Below are positions 16,442 to 24,940 of a stretch of DNA of 54,727 bases, piece after piece; the stretch's first letter is position 1, and each line of letters begins with the position of its first letter. The position numbers and the translations under genes were made by a program. Under the pieces are notes generated by a model that made no database searches, had not been told where the DNA came from, and was given only the letters and a program-made list of their open reading frames with translations. The stretch is from an uncultured Muribaculaceae bacterium (GTDB taxonomy: Bacteria > Bacteroidota > Bacteroidia > Bacteroidales > Muribaculaceae), in assembly GCA_910577465.1 (NCBI GenBank), contig CAJTMM010000017.1, positions 1-54,727 on the forward strand, given 5' to 3'.

Positions 16442-17145
16442 TGAATCTTGAGGTTAAGTATGGCTTCCACAAGGTAGAGGTGGCGAATCTTGGATAGCGG
16501 TACTTCCATATCGTCGTAAAGGTCGTTGGCGCTACGCAGAATCACCATCGATGGGTCGGGGTGGCGGCGTATGTGCTTTACCATGCGGAAATCGTCCATC
16601 ACTATAACGTAAATCTGTCCCCAAAAGATGCATGAGGTGTCGGTGACGGGGCGTATTGCTACAAAGGAACCGTCGAATATCTCAGGCTCCATGCTGTCGC
16701 CGTTGACGCGTACTATCACCGCTTCAGGGCTTACGCTCGGGATGCTCACGGAGCCGATAATCTTGTCGTGCGTGAACTGCCGGCTCAGCTCCATGCATCC
16801 GGCTGTGACGTCGATATCGTAAATGGGGATGCCGCCGTATGGCAGACTGTCGGCGGGTGAGGAATAACCGCTGTCGGGCATCTGCAGCTGTGCGGGCAGC
16901 GTGGATGATGGTTTGGCGAACGGGAGGTCGCGTCCGGTGGCAAGCCATCGTTTGGATACGCCCATGTCCACGGATATGCGGTTGATGAGTCCACGTGTTA
17001 TTGGCAGTTTGCCATTGAGATGCTTGGATAGATTTGCCGGATCGATGCCCAACCGTTTGGCAAAATCGGCTTGTGTGGTGCGCTGATTGCTGATGAGGAA
17101 TCGAATGCGTTCGGCTACTTCCTGTTGGTTAATGTCTTGCGTCAT
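16435..17145 (-). CDS. XRE-family regulator with S24/LexA-like self-cleavage domain
   Basis: Transcription factor of 236 aa. Residues about 8-65 are a helix-turn-helix of XRE type (TTQADFAKRLGIDPANLSKHL). Residues about 105-230 are an S24 peptidase-like domain. The residues needed for RecA-stimulated self-cleavage in LexA and CI are all present: a scissile Ala115-Gly116 (DVTAGC), Ser151 in NGDSMEPEIFDG, and Lys190 in FRMVKHI, with LexA-like spacing. I start at 17145 because this Met leads directly into the HTH; an extension to 17193 would overlap the probable promoter at 17163-17170. It shares an operon with the TPR protein. Many Bacteroidetes carry XRE-S24 proteins; the regulon is unknown. 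Confidence 0.87.
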   Translation of the reverse strand: MTQDINQQEVAERIRFLISNQRTTQADFAKRLGIDPANLSKHLNGKLPITRGLINRISVDMGVSKRWLATGRDLPFAKPSSTLPAQLQMPDSGYSSPADSLPYGGIPIYDIDVTAGCMELSRQFTHDKIIGSVSIPSVSPEAVIVRVNGDSMEPEIFDGSFVAIRPVTDTSCIFWGQIYVIVMDDFRMVKHIRRHPDPSMVILRSANDLYDDMEVPLSKIRHLYLVEAILNLKIQC

Positions 17146-17162
17146 GGTGGTGGCTTTTGCGG

Positions 17163-17170
17163 CAAAGATA
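17163..17170 (-). promoter_or_regulatory. Probable -7 element of the XRE/S24-TPR operon
   Basis: Minus-strand TATCTTTG followed by CC, about 18 bp before the chosen start codon. The -33 region is poor (GTGG rather than TTG). The inverted repeat ACCAC-N7-GTGGT next to it (around 17189-17205) could be an operator for the repressor itself. Confidence 0.4.
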
Positions 17171-17208
17171 CGTAAAAGGGTGGGCATGACCACTACCGTT
17201 GTGGTGAT

Positions 17209-17760
17209 TTAACCAATTTTTTGTAGCGCGAGAGTGATTATGACGGGGAATCGGTCGATGTGGTGCAGGGTATAGGTGCGGTCGGTGCCGGATATGGATG
17301 CCTGAGCCGGGGTGGTGCTGAGGTCGAGGTGTATGTCGGTAAGTGACAGTCCGGGTGTGGAAGCGGCTTTGTAGACGGCTTCTTTTGCCGTCCACGCTTT
17401 CAGGAGCAAGACGCGGTCGGTGGCGAATGCCGTTTGTTCGTCGGGGGTGAGAAATTTGTGTGTCACGTGCAGCAACTGGTCGCGCCAACATTCTACGTCT
17501 ATGCCTATCGGAGTGTCGGGTGATGTGGCGAGGATAGCCAATCCTGCTCCGTGGGATATGGATATGCGGGTGGGATTGTCGGCTATGAAGGGCGCTCCAT
17601 GGGGGGTGTGGCTCAACATGGCTGTAGGTCCGAAGACCTGATTGATGAGTGACATTACTGCCGCGCGCTCGGTGACCAGGCGGGTATGGCGCGTGCATCC
17701 GGCTATTTCTGTGCCGAAGATGGTGACAGAGCCGATGGTGACCGGGAATAGTGTGCTCAT
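17209..17760 (-). CDS. 4'-phosphopantetheinyl transferase superfamily protein
   Basis: Transfers the phosphopantetheine arm of CoA to a carrier-protein serine. The 183-aa Sfp-type protein shows the family motifs IGIDVE (D88 and E90, Mg ligands) and KAWTAKEAVYKA (W123, K126, E127, K131), plus an upstream ISISHG strand near residue 67. I start at 17760: the ATG overlaps the gldD stop by 4 bp, so the genes are translationally coupled. Location in the gldE-gldD run is seen in other Bacteroidetes (from memory). It may activate fatty-acid ACP or a secondary-metabolite carrier; no carrier-protein gene is in the window. Confidence 0.88.
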   Translation of the reverse strand: MSTLFPVTIGSVTIFGTEIAGCTRHTRLVTERAAVMSLINQVFGPTAMLSHTPHGAPFIADNPTRISISHGAGLAILATSPDTPIGIDVECWRDQLLHVTHKFLTPDEQTAFATDRVLLLKAWTAKEAVYKAASTPGLSLTDIHLDLSTTPAQASISGTDRTYTLHHIDRFPVIITLALQKIG

Positions 17761-18341
17761 TTCAGATGGCGTGCCGCATGGATTATGTCGGCTGTTACGG
17801 CGTGGATAATCGGGCGTATGGAGTCGGGGTCGGACCGGTCGGCATGGTCCATCCTCAGCGCGCCGCTTATGATCCAATCCGGTCCTTCGGAGAGGAACTG
17901 TACCGGAGTGAGGGTGTGTGATGCGGTGGAGAGGATGGTGGTGCGGTATTTGCCGTGGACCGATGTGAGGTCGGTGCGCTCGGCTCGGTTGTCGCCGAGG
18001 TTCAGTGCCATGCGTTCGGCGCGGTTGTCGCGCACTGCCGCGCGCGATTTCCCGTCAACCGGAGTGAATGTGCAGTGCATGGTGGCTTTGTATGCCGGAT
18101 ATATGATGTCGAGCCATACGGCAGTATGGTGCCGGGTAGAGTCGTGTGCCGATTGGAGTTCGGGTATGGCTTGGGCGTTGACTTGGAAAGATACGGGAAT
18201 ATTGCCGGGGACTATATAGGTAGTGTCGTACAGCTGTATCCGTGGATAAGCCGTGGGGCGTGGCACAGGCGCGTCGTGCCGCTTGGGGGTACAGGCGATG
18301 GTCAATGCCATGAAAATGGCGAGGAGGGTGATTAAACGCAT
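17757..18341 (-). CDS. gldD: GldD-like lipoprotein
   Basis: Homologue of gliding-motility lipoprotein GldD, 194 aa. The signal MRLITLLAIFMALTIAC ends at Cys17, followed by a Pro-rich stretch with the family-like PRPTAYPRIQLYD, a beta-rich body (PVSFQVNAQAI, AVWLDIIYPAYKATMHCTF) and PVQFLSEGPDWIISGALRMDH near the C-terminus. It lies 3 bp after gldE, the conserved gldE-gldD order, and overlaps the PPTase gene. Gut Bacteroidales keep gldD and gldE without gliding, so an envelope role other than motility is likely. An unusual internal repeat DNRAER occurs twice (about residues 104-123), giving an insert that may be lineage-specific. Confidence 0.83.
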   Translation of the reverse strand: MRLITLLAIFMALTIACTPKRHDAPVPRPTAYPRIQLYDTTYIVPGNIPVSFQVNAQAIPELQSAHDSTRHHTAVWLDIIYPAYKATMHCTFTPVDGKSRAAVRDNRAERMALNLGDNRAERTDLTSVHGKYRTTILSTASHTLTPVQFLSEGPDWIISGALRMDHADRSDPDSIRPIIHAVTADIIHAARHLK

Positions 18342-18344
18342 AAA

Positions 18345-19694
18345 TCAGGCGGGTTTCTGGATGTCGGGCATCACTTTGACGCGCACGGATGTGATGCGGT
18401 GGTGCGCGATGTCGAGAATCAGGAATCGGCAGCGTCCGTAGACGAGCGGCTCTTTTTCCTTGGGGAAGTCGCCACGGATAGCCAGGAGCATTCCGGCGAG
18501 GGTCTCGCAATCCTCAGTCACGTCGGCATAGTCCTCCTCGTTGAGTCCGGTCACTCGGAAGAAGTCGCTGAGTATGGTCTTGCCTTCGAATATGAAAGTG
18601 TCGTCGGGCAACCGCCGGTAGGTTTTTTCCTCTTCGTCGTACTCGTCGTTGATGTCGCCTACTATCTCTTCGAGCACATCCTCCAAAGTGACTATGCCCT
18701 GTGTGCCGCCAAATTCGTCGATGACGATAGCCATGTGTATACGGCGGCCCCGGAAATCCTCGAGGAGGTCGTCGATCATGCGTGTCTCGGGCACGAAGTA
18801 TGGTTTGCGCAGCAATTTCTGCCACTCGAATGTGTTATCCGCCTTGCCTATGTAGGGGAGAAGGTCGCGAGAGTAGAGTATGCCCTGGATATTGTCCTGT
18901 GTATCCTGATAAACCGGAAGTCGTGAATAACCGCTCTCCACGACTATGCGCATCACTTCGGTGAAGTCGGATGAGATGTCTATGTCGGTCATGTCGACGC
19001 GCGGAGTCATGACTTCGGAAGCGGTGGTATCGCCGAACCGCAGGATGCCTTCGAGCATCTCCTTGTCGTCGGAAGCCTTTACGTCGGTGATTTCGAGCGC
19101 TTGCGAGAGTTCGTCGGTGGTCACGTCGTGGCTTTTCTTGGTCACTACCTTATTGACGATTCCGGAGCTGCGTACAAGCAGTGACGACAGCGGGTGGAAT
19201 AGCGCGGAAAGAAAAGAAACCCCTCCTACAGCGAATCGTGCCCATCTGAGATTTCCTGAATTGGCTATCAGTTTCGGAAGAATCTCGCCGAAGAGGAGGA
19301 TAAGGAATGTCAATATCACTGTCTGCAACACGAAACTCAATACCTCGTTCATGCCGGCGAATACGGGTCCGAGCGCGAAGTTACAGAGTATGACGATGGT
19401 CACATTGACAAGGTTGTTGGCTATCAGGATTGTGGCAAGCAACCGCTCGGGCTGTTTGAGCAGGCGCATTATGGACTCGCCTTTCGGGTCATCCTCCAAC
19501 TCTTCAAGTTGCGAGGTGTCGAGCGAGAAATATGCCAGTTCGCTACCGGACACGAACCCCGACACCAATAGTGCCAGCAGGGCGCATGCCAAAGCTATTA
19601 TCTGACTGAAATCGAATGAAGCGGGGACACTTACGGTTACTACCGAAAGAAGATTAGTAATGAAATCGACGGATGGTAAAGGGTCTATATCCAA
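18345..19694 (-). CDS. gldE: GldE-like CNNM/CBS-domain membrane protein
   Basis: Inner-membrane protein of 449 aa in the hemolysin C/CorC family. Domain order: short N-terminus, CNNM (DUF21) region with about four hydrophobic segments (residues ~30-180; the motif SGSELAYFSL and FGEILPKLIA), a pair of CBS domains (~215-340; EVMTPRVDM, SRLPVYQDTQDNIQGIL, MAIVIDEFGGTQGIVTLED), and a C-terminal CorC/HlyC domain (~360-440). CNNM proteins are linked to Mg efflux; GldE partners genetically with GldD in Flavobacterium. It is the first gene of the gldE-gldD-PPTase run; a promoter candidate lies about 50 bp upstream. Confidence 0.9.
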   Translation of the reverse strand: MDIDPLPSVDFITNLLSVVTVSVPASFDFSQIIALACALLALLVSGFVSGSELAYFSLDTSQLEELEDDPKGESIMRLLKQPERLLATILIANNLVNVTIVILCNFALGPVFAGMNEVLSFVLQTVILTFLILLFGEILPKLIANSGNLRWARFAVGGVSFLSALFHPLSSLLVRSSGIVNKVVTKKSHDVTTDELSQALEITDVKASDDKEMLEGILRFGDTTASEVMTPRVDMTDIDISSDFTEVMRIVVESGYSRLPVYQDTQDNIQGILYSRDLLPYIGKADNTFEWQKLLRKPYFVPETRMIDDLLEDFRGRRIHMAIVIDEFGGTQGIVTLEDVLEEIVGDINDEYDEEEKTYRRLPDDTFIFEGKTILSDFFRVTGLNEEDYADVTEDCETLAGMLLAIRGDFPKEKEPLVYGRCRFLILDIAHHRITSVRVKVMPDIQKPA

Positions 19695-19751
19695 AACTCG
19701 TGAGTGTTAATTAAACAATATGGGCTGCCGATGGGGCATACCTTGAGACTG

Positions 19752-19783
19752 CAAATTTACAAAGTCTTTTTAAATGAGCGCAA
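19752..19783 (-). promoter_or_regulatory. Probable promoter of gldE
   Basis: Minus-strand TAAATTTGC (-7 element 19752-19759) with TTG (19781-19783) 21 bp upstream; the predicted 5' UTR is about 50 nt. Confidence 0.5.
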
Positions 19784-19919
19784 TAAAATTCCGCAAAATC
19801 TGAAAATGACAGTCGTCCCGACTGAATGTGTGGCGATAAGCTTGGTGATTTGTGGCATATTGATTGTTGGAATCAGGGCGTTGTGGCGGTTGCTTTATCG
19901 CGAGGGGAGAGAAATGCTT

Positions 19920-19949
19920 TTTGCATTTGATACAATTTTTGTAATTTCG
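19920..19949 (+). promoter_or_regulatory. Probable promoter of the yfhO-family gene
   Basis: TTTG (19920-19923), an 18-bp spacer and TAATTTCG (19942-19949, one mismatch to TAnnTTTG), 24 bp before the start codon at 19973. Confidence 0.45.
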
Positions 19950-19972
19950 TGGTTGATTTTAAATTATCCCCG

Positions 19973-22546
19973 ATGGAGAAGATTAAAGAGATATTTAAGA
20001 GCCGCCGTTTGTGGACCATAGTCGGTTCGGTGGCTGTGATGGCTATAGTGGCGTTTGCATACTTCTATCCTGATGCGGCGCGAGGAAATGTGTTGCGCCA
20101 GCACGATATACAGCAGGGTGTCGCCATAGGTCAGGAAGCCAAGGCTTACTATGAGGCTACGGGCGAAAGCACTCGTTGGACCAATTCGCTGTTCTCAGGA
20201 ATGCCTACATTCCAGATAGCGCCTTCGTATCCGTCAAATGCATGGTTTTCGTGGCTCGACACTGTTTTCGGGCTCGGATTGCCGCAGCCGGCGAATCTGC
20301 TGTTCATGATGATGGCAGGATTTTTCGTGCTGCTGATGGTGATGCGCATGAGATGGTATGTGGCGCTAATCGGAGCTATAGCATACGGTTTCTCGTCGTA
20401 TTTCGTGATATTGATAGGAGCGGGACATATATGGAAATTTGTCACGCTTGCCTACATACCCCCTACGATAGCGGGTGTGGTGCTGTGCTACCGTGGTCGT
20501 TATCTTGCCGGAGGTGCTGTGGCGGCTTTGTTTGCCATGATGCAGATAGCAAGCAATCATGTGCAGATGACATATTATTTCCTGTTCGTGATATTCGGTT
20601 TTGTGATTGTCTATCTGATTACGGCCGTGCGCGAGAAGCGATTGCGCGAGTGGTTTGCGGCAACCGGTGTGCTTGCCGTGGCGGCGATACTTGCCGTAGC
20701 CGCCAATCTGCCGAGCCTGTACAATACATACGAGTATTCCAAGGAAACGATGCGTGGCGGTCACTCGGAGCTGTCGCATCCCACGGATGCCGCCAATGTG
20801 ACATCTGGCTTGGACCGCGACTATATCACGCAGTATAGCTACGGTACGTCGGAGACATTCACGTTGCTCATACCCAATGTGAAGGGTGGTGCCACGATGA
20901 AGCCCGAGAAGGGGTCGAACAAGATAATGAGTCTCGGTAGCCTGCCAGAGGTAAAGGAGATGACGCAAAAAGGTGTAATCGGACCGCAAGAGGCGCAGTA
21001 TCTCGATTATATCTATCAATATTTCGGTGAGCCGGAGGGTACTAACGGTCCGGTATATGTGGGTGCGCTTATAGTGGCTCTGTTTCTGATAGGGTGCGTG
21101 ATAGTGCGCGGACCCATGAAGTGGGTGCTTATAGCGCTCACGTTGTTGTCGGTTCTGCTGGCATTAGGTCGTAACTGCATGTGGCTCACGAATTTCATGA
21201 TTGACTATATGCCGATGTACAATAAGTTCCGCACGGTGGAGAGTATATTGGTGATAGCCGAATTTACCATGCCGCTGCTTGCGGTGCTGGCATTGCAGAA
21301 GCTATTGTCGGGTACTCCAGAAGAGGGATGGTCGCGTTACCGTAAGCCGTTTTTGTACGGATTCGGTATAGTGCTGGTGCTGTGTCTTGCAGGAATCGCT
21401 GTTCCCGGAATCTATGGCAGTGCCATAACCGATGGAGACCGTCAGACCGACGCCATGATTTCGCAAAGCCTTGCCCAGCAGGGTGCCGATGCTGCCGTAA
21501 TACAGCAATTGTCGCTCAATAATCCCCGCATCTATGCAGCTGTGGAGAATCTCCGACATTCGATGGTGGCTGCCGATTCGATGCGCAGTTTCCTGATTGT
21601 GGCTGCCGGTTTCGGTGTGCTTCTGCTGTATTTCCGCCGCAAACTGTCGCTTGGATTAGCCGCTGTGGGAGTGGGTATAATAGTGTTGGGAGATCTGTTT
21701 ATGGTGAACAAACGGTATCTCGACAGTGACAGTTTCGTGCCGCGTACGCTTGCCCGTGGCGAGATGTTCCCGCTTACGGAGACCGACAAGGCAATACTTG
21801 CCGATACTGCCATGAACTATAGGGTGCTGAATATGCCTCAATTCTGGCAAGCCGCCCCGTCGTACCGTCACAAGACCATCGGCGGTTACCACGCCGCCAA
21901 GCTCACGCGTTATCAGGATCTGATAGACTGTCACCTGACACCGTTCCTGCAAGGAAGCCAATCGGATGCCGACTGGAATGTGGTGAATATGCTTAATGCC
22001 CGCTATATAGTGGATTACAATGGTCAGCCGTTGGTGAATGATGAGGCTTTGGGCAATGCGTGGTTTGTGGATGAGGTGCGTTATGTGGATGGCGCCGATG
22101 CAGAGATGAACGCACTGTCGGAGATAAATCCCGCCGCTGTTGCAGTTGCCGACAAACGGTTCCGCGATGTGCTCGGCGCATCTGTACCCAAGTCGCCCGG
22201 CGATACTATATTTGAGACATCGTATGCCCCCAACCGCCTTACATATTATGCGTCAACGGCGCGTGGCGGCGTAGCGGTGCTGTCGGAGGTGTATTTCCCG
22301 TGGGGATGGCATGCCGCAATTGACGGTAAGCCGGTAGAGATAGGACGTGTCAACTATGTGTTGCGTGCCCTGAATATTCCTGCGGGTGAGCATACGGTGG
22401 AATTGACATTCGACCCCGAGTCGCTCCACAATACCACCAACATAGCGTATGTGGCTGTGGTGCTTATATATGTGGCACTTATCGCAGCGGCGGTGATGTG
22501 CGTAGTGCGGAAGCGTAAGGATGATGACGCAGAGTGCGGAAAATAA
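19973..22546 (+). CDS. YfhO-family integral membrane protein
   Basis: Large polytopic membrane protein of 857 aa. The first Met in a good context is MEKIKEIFKSRRLW at 19973, just after a promoter-like sequence; an upstream in-frame start would lie within it. About a dozen hydrophobic segments are visible, e.g. WTIVGSVAVMAIVAFAYF at the start, LLFMMMAGFFVLLMVMR, WVLIALTLLSVLLALG, and a last helix near the C-terminus followed by RKRKDD. A non-membrane stretch around residues 600-820 is predicted outside. The YfhO family resembles GT-C glycosyltransferase-like membrane proteins; some members help glycosylate lipoteichoic acid in Firmicutes, but the role in Bacteroidales is unknown. It overlaps the next gene by 26 bp. 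Confidence 0.8.
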   Translation: MEKIKEIFKSRRLWTIVGSVAVMAIVAFAYFYPDAARGNVLRQHDIQQGVAIGQEAKAYYEATGESTRWTNSLFSGMPTFQIAPSYPSNAWFSWLDTVFGLGLPQPANLLFMMMAGFFVLLMVMRMRWYVALIGAIAYGFSSYFVILIGAGHIWKFVTLAYIPPTIAGVVLCYRGRYLAGGAVAALFAMMQIASNHVQMTYYFLFVIFGFVIVYLITAVREKRLREWFAATGVLAVAAILAVAANLPSLYNTYEYSKETMRGGHSELSHPTDAANVTSGLDRDYITQYSYGTSETFTLLIPNVKGGATMKPEKGSNKIMSLGSLPEVKEMTQKGVIGPQEAQYLDYIYQYFGEPEGTNGPVYVGALIVALFLIGCVIVRGPMKWVLIALTLLSVLLALGRNCMWLTNFMIDYMPMYNKFRTVESILVIAEFTMPLLAVLALQKLLSGTPEEGWSRYRKPFLYGFGIVLVLCLAGIAVPGIYGSAITDGDRQTDAMISQSLAQQGADAAVIQQLSLNNPRIYAAVENLRHSMVAADSMRSFLIVAAGFGVLLLYFRRKLSLGLAAVGVGIIVLGDLFMVNKRYLDSDSFVPRTLARGEMFPLTETDKAILADTAMNYRVLNMPQFWQAAPSYRHKTIGGYHAAKLTRYQDLIDCHLTPFLQGSQSDADWNVVNMLNARYIVDYNGQPLVNDEALGNAWFVDEVRYVDGADAEMNALSEINPAAVAVADKRFRDVLGASVPKSPGDTIFETSYAPNRLTYYASTARGGVAVLSEVYFPWGWHAAIDGKPVEIGRVNYVLRALNIPAGEHTVELTFDPESLHNTTNIAYVAVVLIYVALIAAAVMCVVRKRKDDDAECGK

Positions 22547-23117
22547 TCCGTCGGCGTCGCGAGGGTTATGGCGCCGGTGCCTGAGTGTGCCGCGTCGTAT
22601 GGCGCGCCGCAAGGGATTCGGCATACATTCGCCATTTGCGTTTGACTTCGTGCGGCGTGTGATAGCGCAGCCGTGTGCCTATTATGCCTACGAACGGATA
22701 AACGGTATAGCCGAGACTGCTGCTGAAAGGGGGGCGCTGTTGCGTCTGTTGTTCAGGGTGTGCCTGTATTTCCGACCCCGCCGCATAGCCGTATGCGGCA
22801 GTGTCTCGGATGCCGTGATGGAATCATTGATTTTGGGCAGTCCGGATGCTGTGTCGGGTAAGTTTGAATGCGGGGCAGATTACGGAGAAGACACGCTATT
22901 GGTGATAGCTTCCTGTGATGAGGTGGATAGTGCAGAGGTGGTAGCCGCGCTGAAGTGCGGTGCCAATGCCGTGATACTCGGTGCTGCGTATAATAGTGGC
23001 TTATTGGCTGATATTTGGCATGGAACGGTATGCGGAATGCTGTTTCGCGGACGTAAGGCGGGTATTTATGCAGGTATGCGCCATTTGCCGCACCAGAGTT
23101 TCGATGTATGGTTCTGA
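22521..23117 (+). CDS. Methyltransferase-like protein of a Bacteroidetes family, apparently reduced
   Basis: A 198-aa cytoplasmic protein starting within the end of the yfhO-family gene. The segment RKGFGIHSPFAFDFVRRVI (about residues 31-49) followed by YYAYERI is characteristic of a Bacteroidetes SAM-dependent methyltransferase-like family (from memory). A Rossmann-type strand pattern follows: RIAVCGSVSDAVMESLIL, DTLLVIASCDEVD, ANAVILGAA. The usual Gly-rich SAM loop (ExGxGxG) is not seen: the equivalent position reads VCGSVSD. It may therefore be a diverged or inactive member. It probably lies in an operon with the genes on both sides; xerD starts 26 bp later. Confidence 0.55.
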   Translation: MMTQSAENNPSASRGLWRRCLSVPRRMARRKGFGIHSPFAFDFVRRVIAQPCAYYAYERINGIAETAAERGALLRLLFRVCLYFRPRRIAVCGSVSDAVMESLILGSPDAVSGKFECGADYGEDTLLVIASCDEVDSAEVVAALKCGANAVILGAAYNSGLLADIWHGTVCGMLFRGRKAGIYAGMRHLPHQSFDVWF

Positions 23118-23143
23118 AAAAGTGAGACCGGAGACTTGACGTT

Positions 23144-24049
23144 ATGCGTGAGATCACAGATATATCCAAATTGCTTGATGAGTATCAGGCTTATCTGATG
23201 CTTGAGAAGGGGCTGTCAGAGAATACGCGTGTGTGTTATTACACCGATGTGTGCAAACTCATGTCGTATTTAGGCGATACGGCGACAAGGCTTCATGATG
23301 TCACTCTTGCCGTGCTGCAATCGTTTGCCGCCGATCTGCATGACCTCGGCATATCCCCCCGCTCGCAGGCACGCATCATTTCCGGTGTAAAGTCCTTTTT
23401 TAAATTCCTTCGTATGGAGGGGTATATGGAGATTAATCCCACGGCGTTGCTCGAAGCTCCGCGCATAGGGCGCCGGTTGCCCGAGGTGCTCAGTATCGAG
23501 GAGATTGATGCCATGATAGCTGCCATAGATATGTCGGCGGCAGAGGGTCAGCGTAACAGGGCTATAATAGAGACGCTTTATGGCTGCGGATTGCGTGTGT
23601 CGGAACTCACGGGGCTTGAATTATCGAAAGTGTTCCTTGACGAAGAGTATATAGTGGTGAAGGGGAAAGGGGGTAAGGAACGGTTGGTGCCCATGTCGCC
23701 GGCTGCTGTGGCTGAAATCCGTTGTTACCTGGAGGACAGGTCGAGACTTGATATCAAGCCGGGCGAGGACCATATATTGTTTCTGAACCGCCGTGGCCGC
23801 AGACTCACGCGTGTTATGATATTCTATATCATAAAGCGGTTGGCGGAACAGGCAGGCATACGCAAGGAGATTTCCCCGCACACGTTGCGTCACTCATTTG
23901 CGACACATCTGCTTGAGGGAGGAGCCAATCTGCGCGCCATACAGCAGATGTTGGGGCATGAGAGTATATCCACCACAGAAATTTATATACACATAGACCG
24001 TTCGCGTCTGCGTGAGGAGATATTGCGTTACCATCCCCGCAACCGTTGA
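23144..24049 (+). CDS. xerD: Tyrosine recombinase XerD
   Basis: Site-specific recombinase of 301 aa that, with XerC, resolves chromosome dimers at dif. An N-terminal SAM-like core-binding domain (residues ~5-95) precedes the catalytic domain. The complete active site is visible: R151 (GCGLRVSEL), K175 (VKGKGGKER), H246 and R249 (PHTLRHSF), H272 (MLGHESIS) and nucleophile Y281 (TEIYIHID). The length and the HLLEGGANLRAIQQMLGH region (short motif near residue 255) match chromosomal XerD rather than an element-borne integrase. It follows the methyltransferase-like gene in the same direction and meets the nuclease-like gene convergently with a gap of only 5 bp. Confidence 0.9.
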   Translation: MREITDISKLLDEYQAYLMLEKGLSENTRVCYYTDVCKLMSYLGDTATRLHDVTLAVLQSFAADLHDLGISPRSQARIISGVKSFFKFLRMEGYMEINPTALLEAPRIGRRLPEVLSIEEIDAMIAAIDMSAAEGQRNRAIIETLYGCGLRVSELTGLELSKVFLDEEYIVVKGKGGKERLVPMSPAAVAEIRCYLEDRSRLDIKPGEDHILFLNRRGRRLTRVMIFYIIKRLAEQAGIRKEISPHTLRHSFATHLLEGGANLRAIQQMLGHESISTTEIYIHIDRSRLREEILRYHPRNR

Positions 24050-24054
24050 TTGGG

Positions 24055-24801
24055 CTACTGTATCCTTTTACGTGAGGAGTAGAGCCTGCGTATGTTGTAC
24101 TCCTTGATTCGGAATCCGCTGCCGTGGTCGTATGGCTTCCCATATTTTTCGCCCGATTGATAGCATCCGATGCGGATGTTATACCTTATATCACCATTAT
24201 CAACCATTTCCAGAAATCTCTCGAACGAAGGCTCGGAGTATATTTCCGCTGAAGTGAATCTGACGTATTCATCGCCATTTTCAAACCGCCGCTCGGCTTC
24301 GGCATAAAAAAGATTATTCAGTTTCCGGTTGAGTATGTGCCTTATGTCGTCATAGGTGTAATATACCGTCTTATCTATCAATTCATGGTCTAAAGTATAG
24401 ACTGCGAGATGTATTCTGCCATTCTCTCTGTCGTTGATCAGTCGAAATGAATATGTGCCGGCATAAGTATTGTAAGAGTTGGCGGATACTGCCGTATGTA
24501 GCTTGTTCAGCTCGGTGTTGTCGTCATAGGGAGTGCCGAATCTATCTTTAAGATATGCGATGGCTCCTCTTTTGGGAAATGAGGGTGATTTGGCGAACAG
24601 TGTGACATAGGATGCTGACTCCATCCTGTGGTCTTTCACCTCGTATCCAGCCAAGTTGCAGTTGTCCGGGTCTTTTTCTAAGACTTTGATACAGTCCATG
24701 AAAGTCTCTCCGATTTCAGCCTTGCTATATCGGTTGCTTTTTACCCATCCGAGATTCTTCACATCATGGAAGCGTGCGGTGATAAATTCTTCATTTTTCA
24801 T
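24055..24801 (-). CDS. Orphan restriction-endonuclease-like protein (MvaI/BcnI family)
   Basis: A 248-aa protein recalling the MvaI/BcnI restriction-endonuclease family, which is related to MutH and cuts or nicks DNA. Seen: an N-terminal FHDVKNLGWVKSNR, a PD-(D/E)xK-like strand GYEVKDHR (E54, K56, H58) followed by SYVTLFAKSPSFPKRG, YSFRLINDRENGRIHLAVY, VYYTYDDI, and a C-terminal DHGSGFRIKEYNIRRLY. Active-site assignment is inference. No DNA methyltransferase or specificity gene is beside it. Base composition is more AT-rich than the xerD side, which suggests horizontal gain. It stands alone between xerD (convergent) and tRNA-Asn. An orphan nuclease may be a relic, or depend on a methylase elsewhere. 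Confidence 0.72.
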   Translation of the reverse strand: MKNEEFITARFHDVKNLGWVKSNRYSKAEIGETFMDCIKVLEKDPDNCNLAGYEVKDHRMESASYVTLFAKSPSFPKRGAIAYLKDRFGTPYDDNTELNKLHTAVSANSYNTYAGTYSFRLINDRENGRIHLAVYTLDHELIDKTVYYTYDDIRHILNRKLNNLFYAEAERRFENGDEYVRFTSAEIYSEPSFERFLEMVDNGDIRYNIRIGCYQSGEKYGKPYDHGSGFRIKEYNIRRLYSSRKRIQ

Positions 24802-24904
24802 ATTCGATGGGTATTTCAGTGAATTAGTTTATGGTAGGATTGTATATGTCAGGTTGGAAAGCCCGGTGTATTGAACCGTAAAGATAGTTCTATTTTATAA
24901 AAAT

Positions 24905-24939
24905 AAAAAGAGATGCGCCATTAAGGTACATCTCTTTTT
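24905..24939 (-). terminator. Terminator of the tRNA-Asn pair
   Basis: AAAAAGAGATG (24905-24915) pairs with CATCTCTTTTT (24929-24939), a perfect 11-bp stem. On the minus strand it follows the tRNA-Asn genes and ends in a U-rich tract. Confidence 0.75.
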
Positions 24940-24940
24940 G

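Noticed and set aside
19704..20021. Plus-strand open frame upstream of and overlapping the yfhO-family gene
   Set aside because: It covers the promoter region and overlaps the yfhO start in another frame, with no recognisable protein features.
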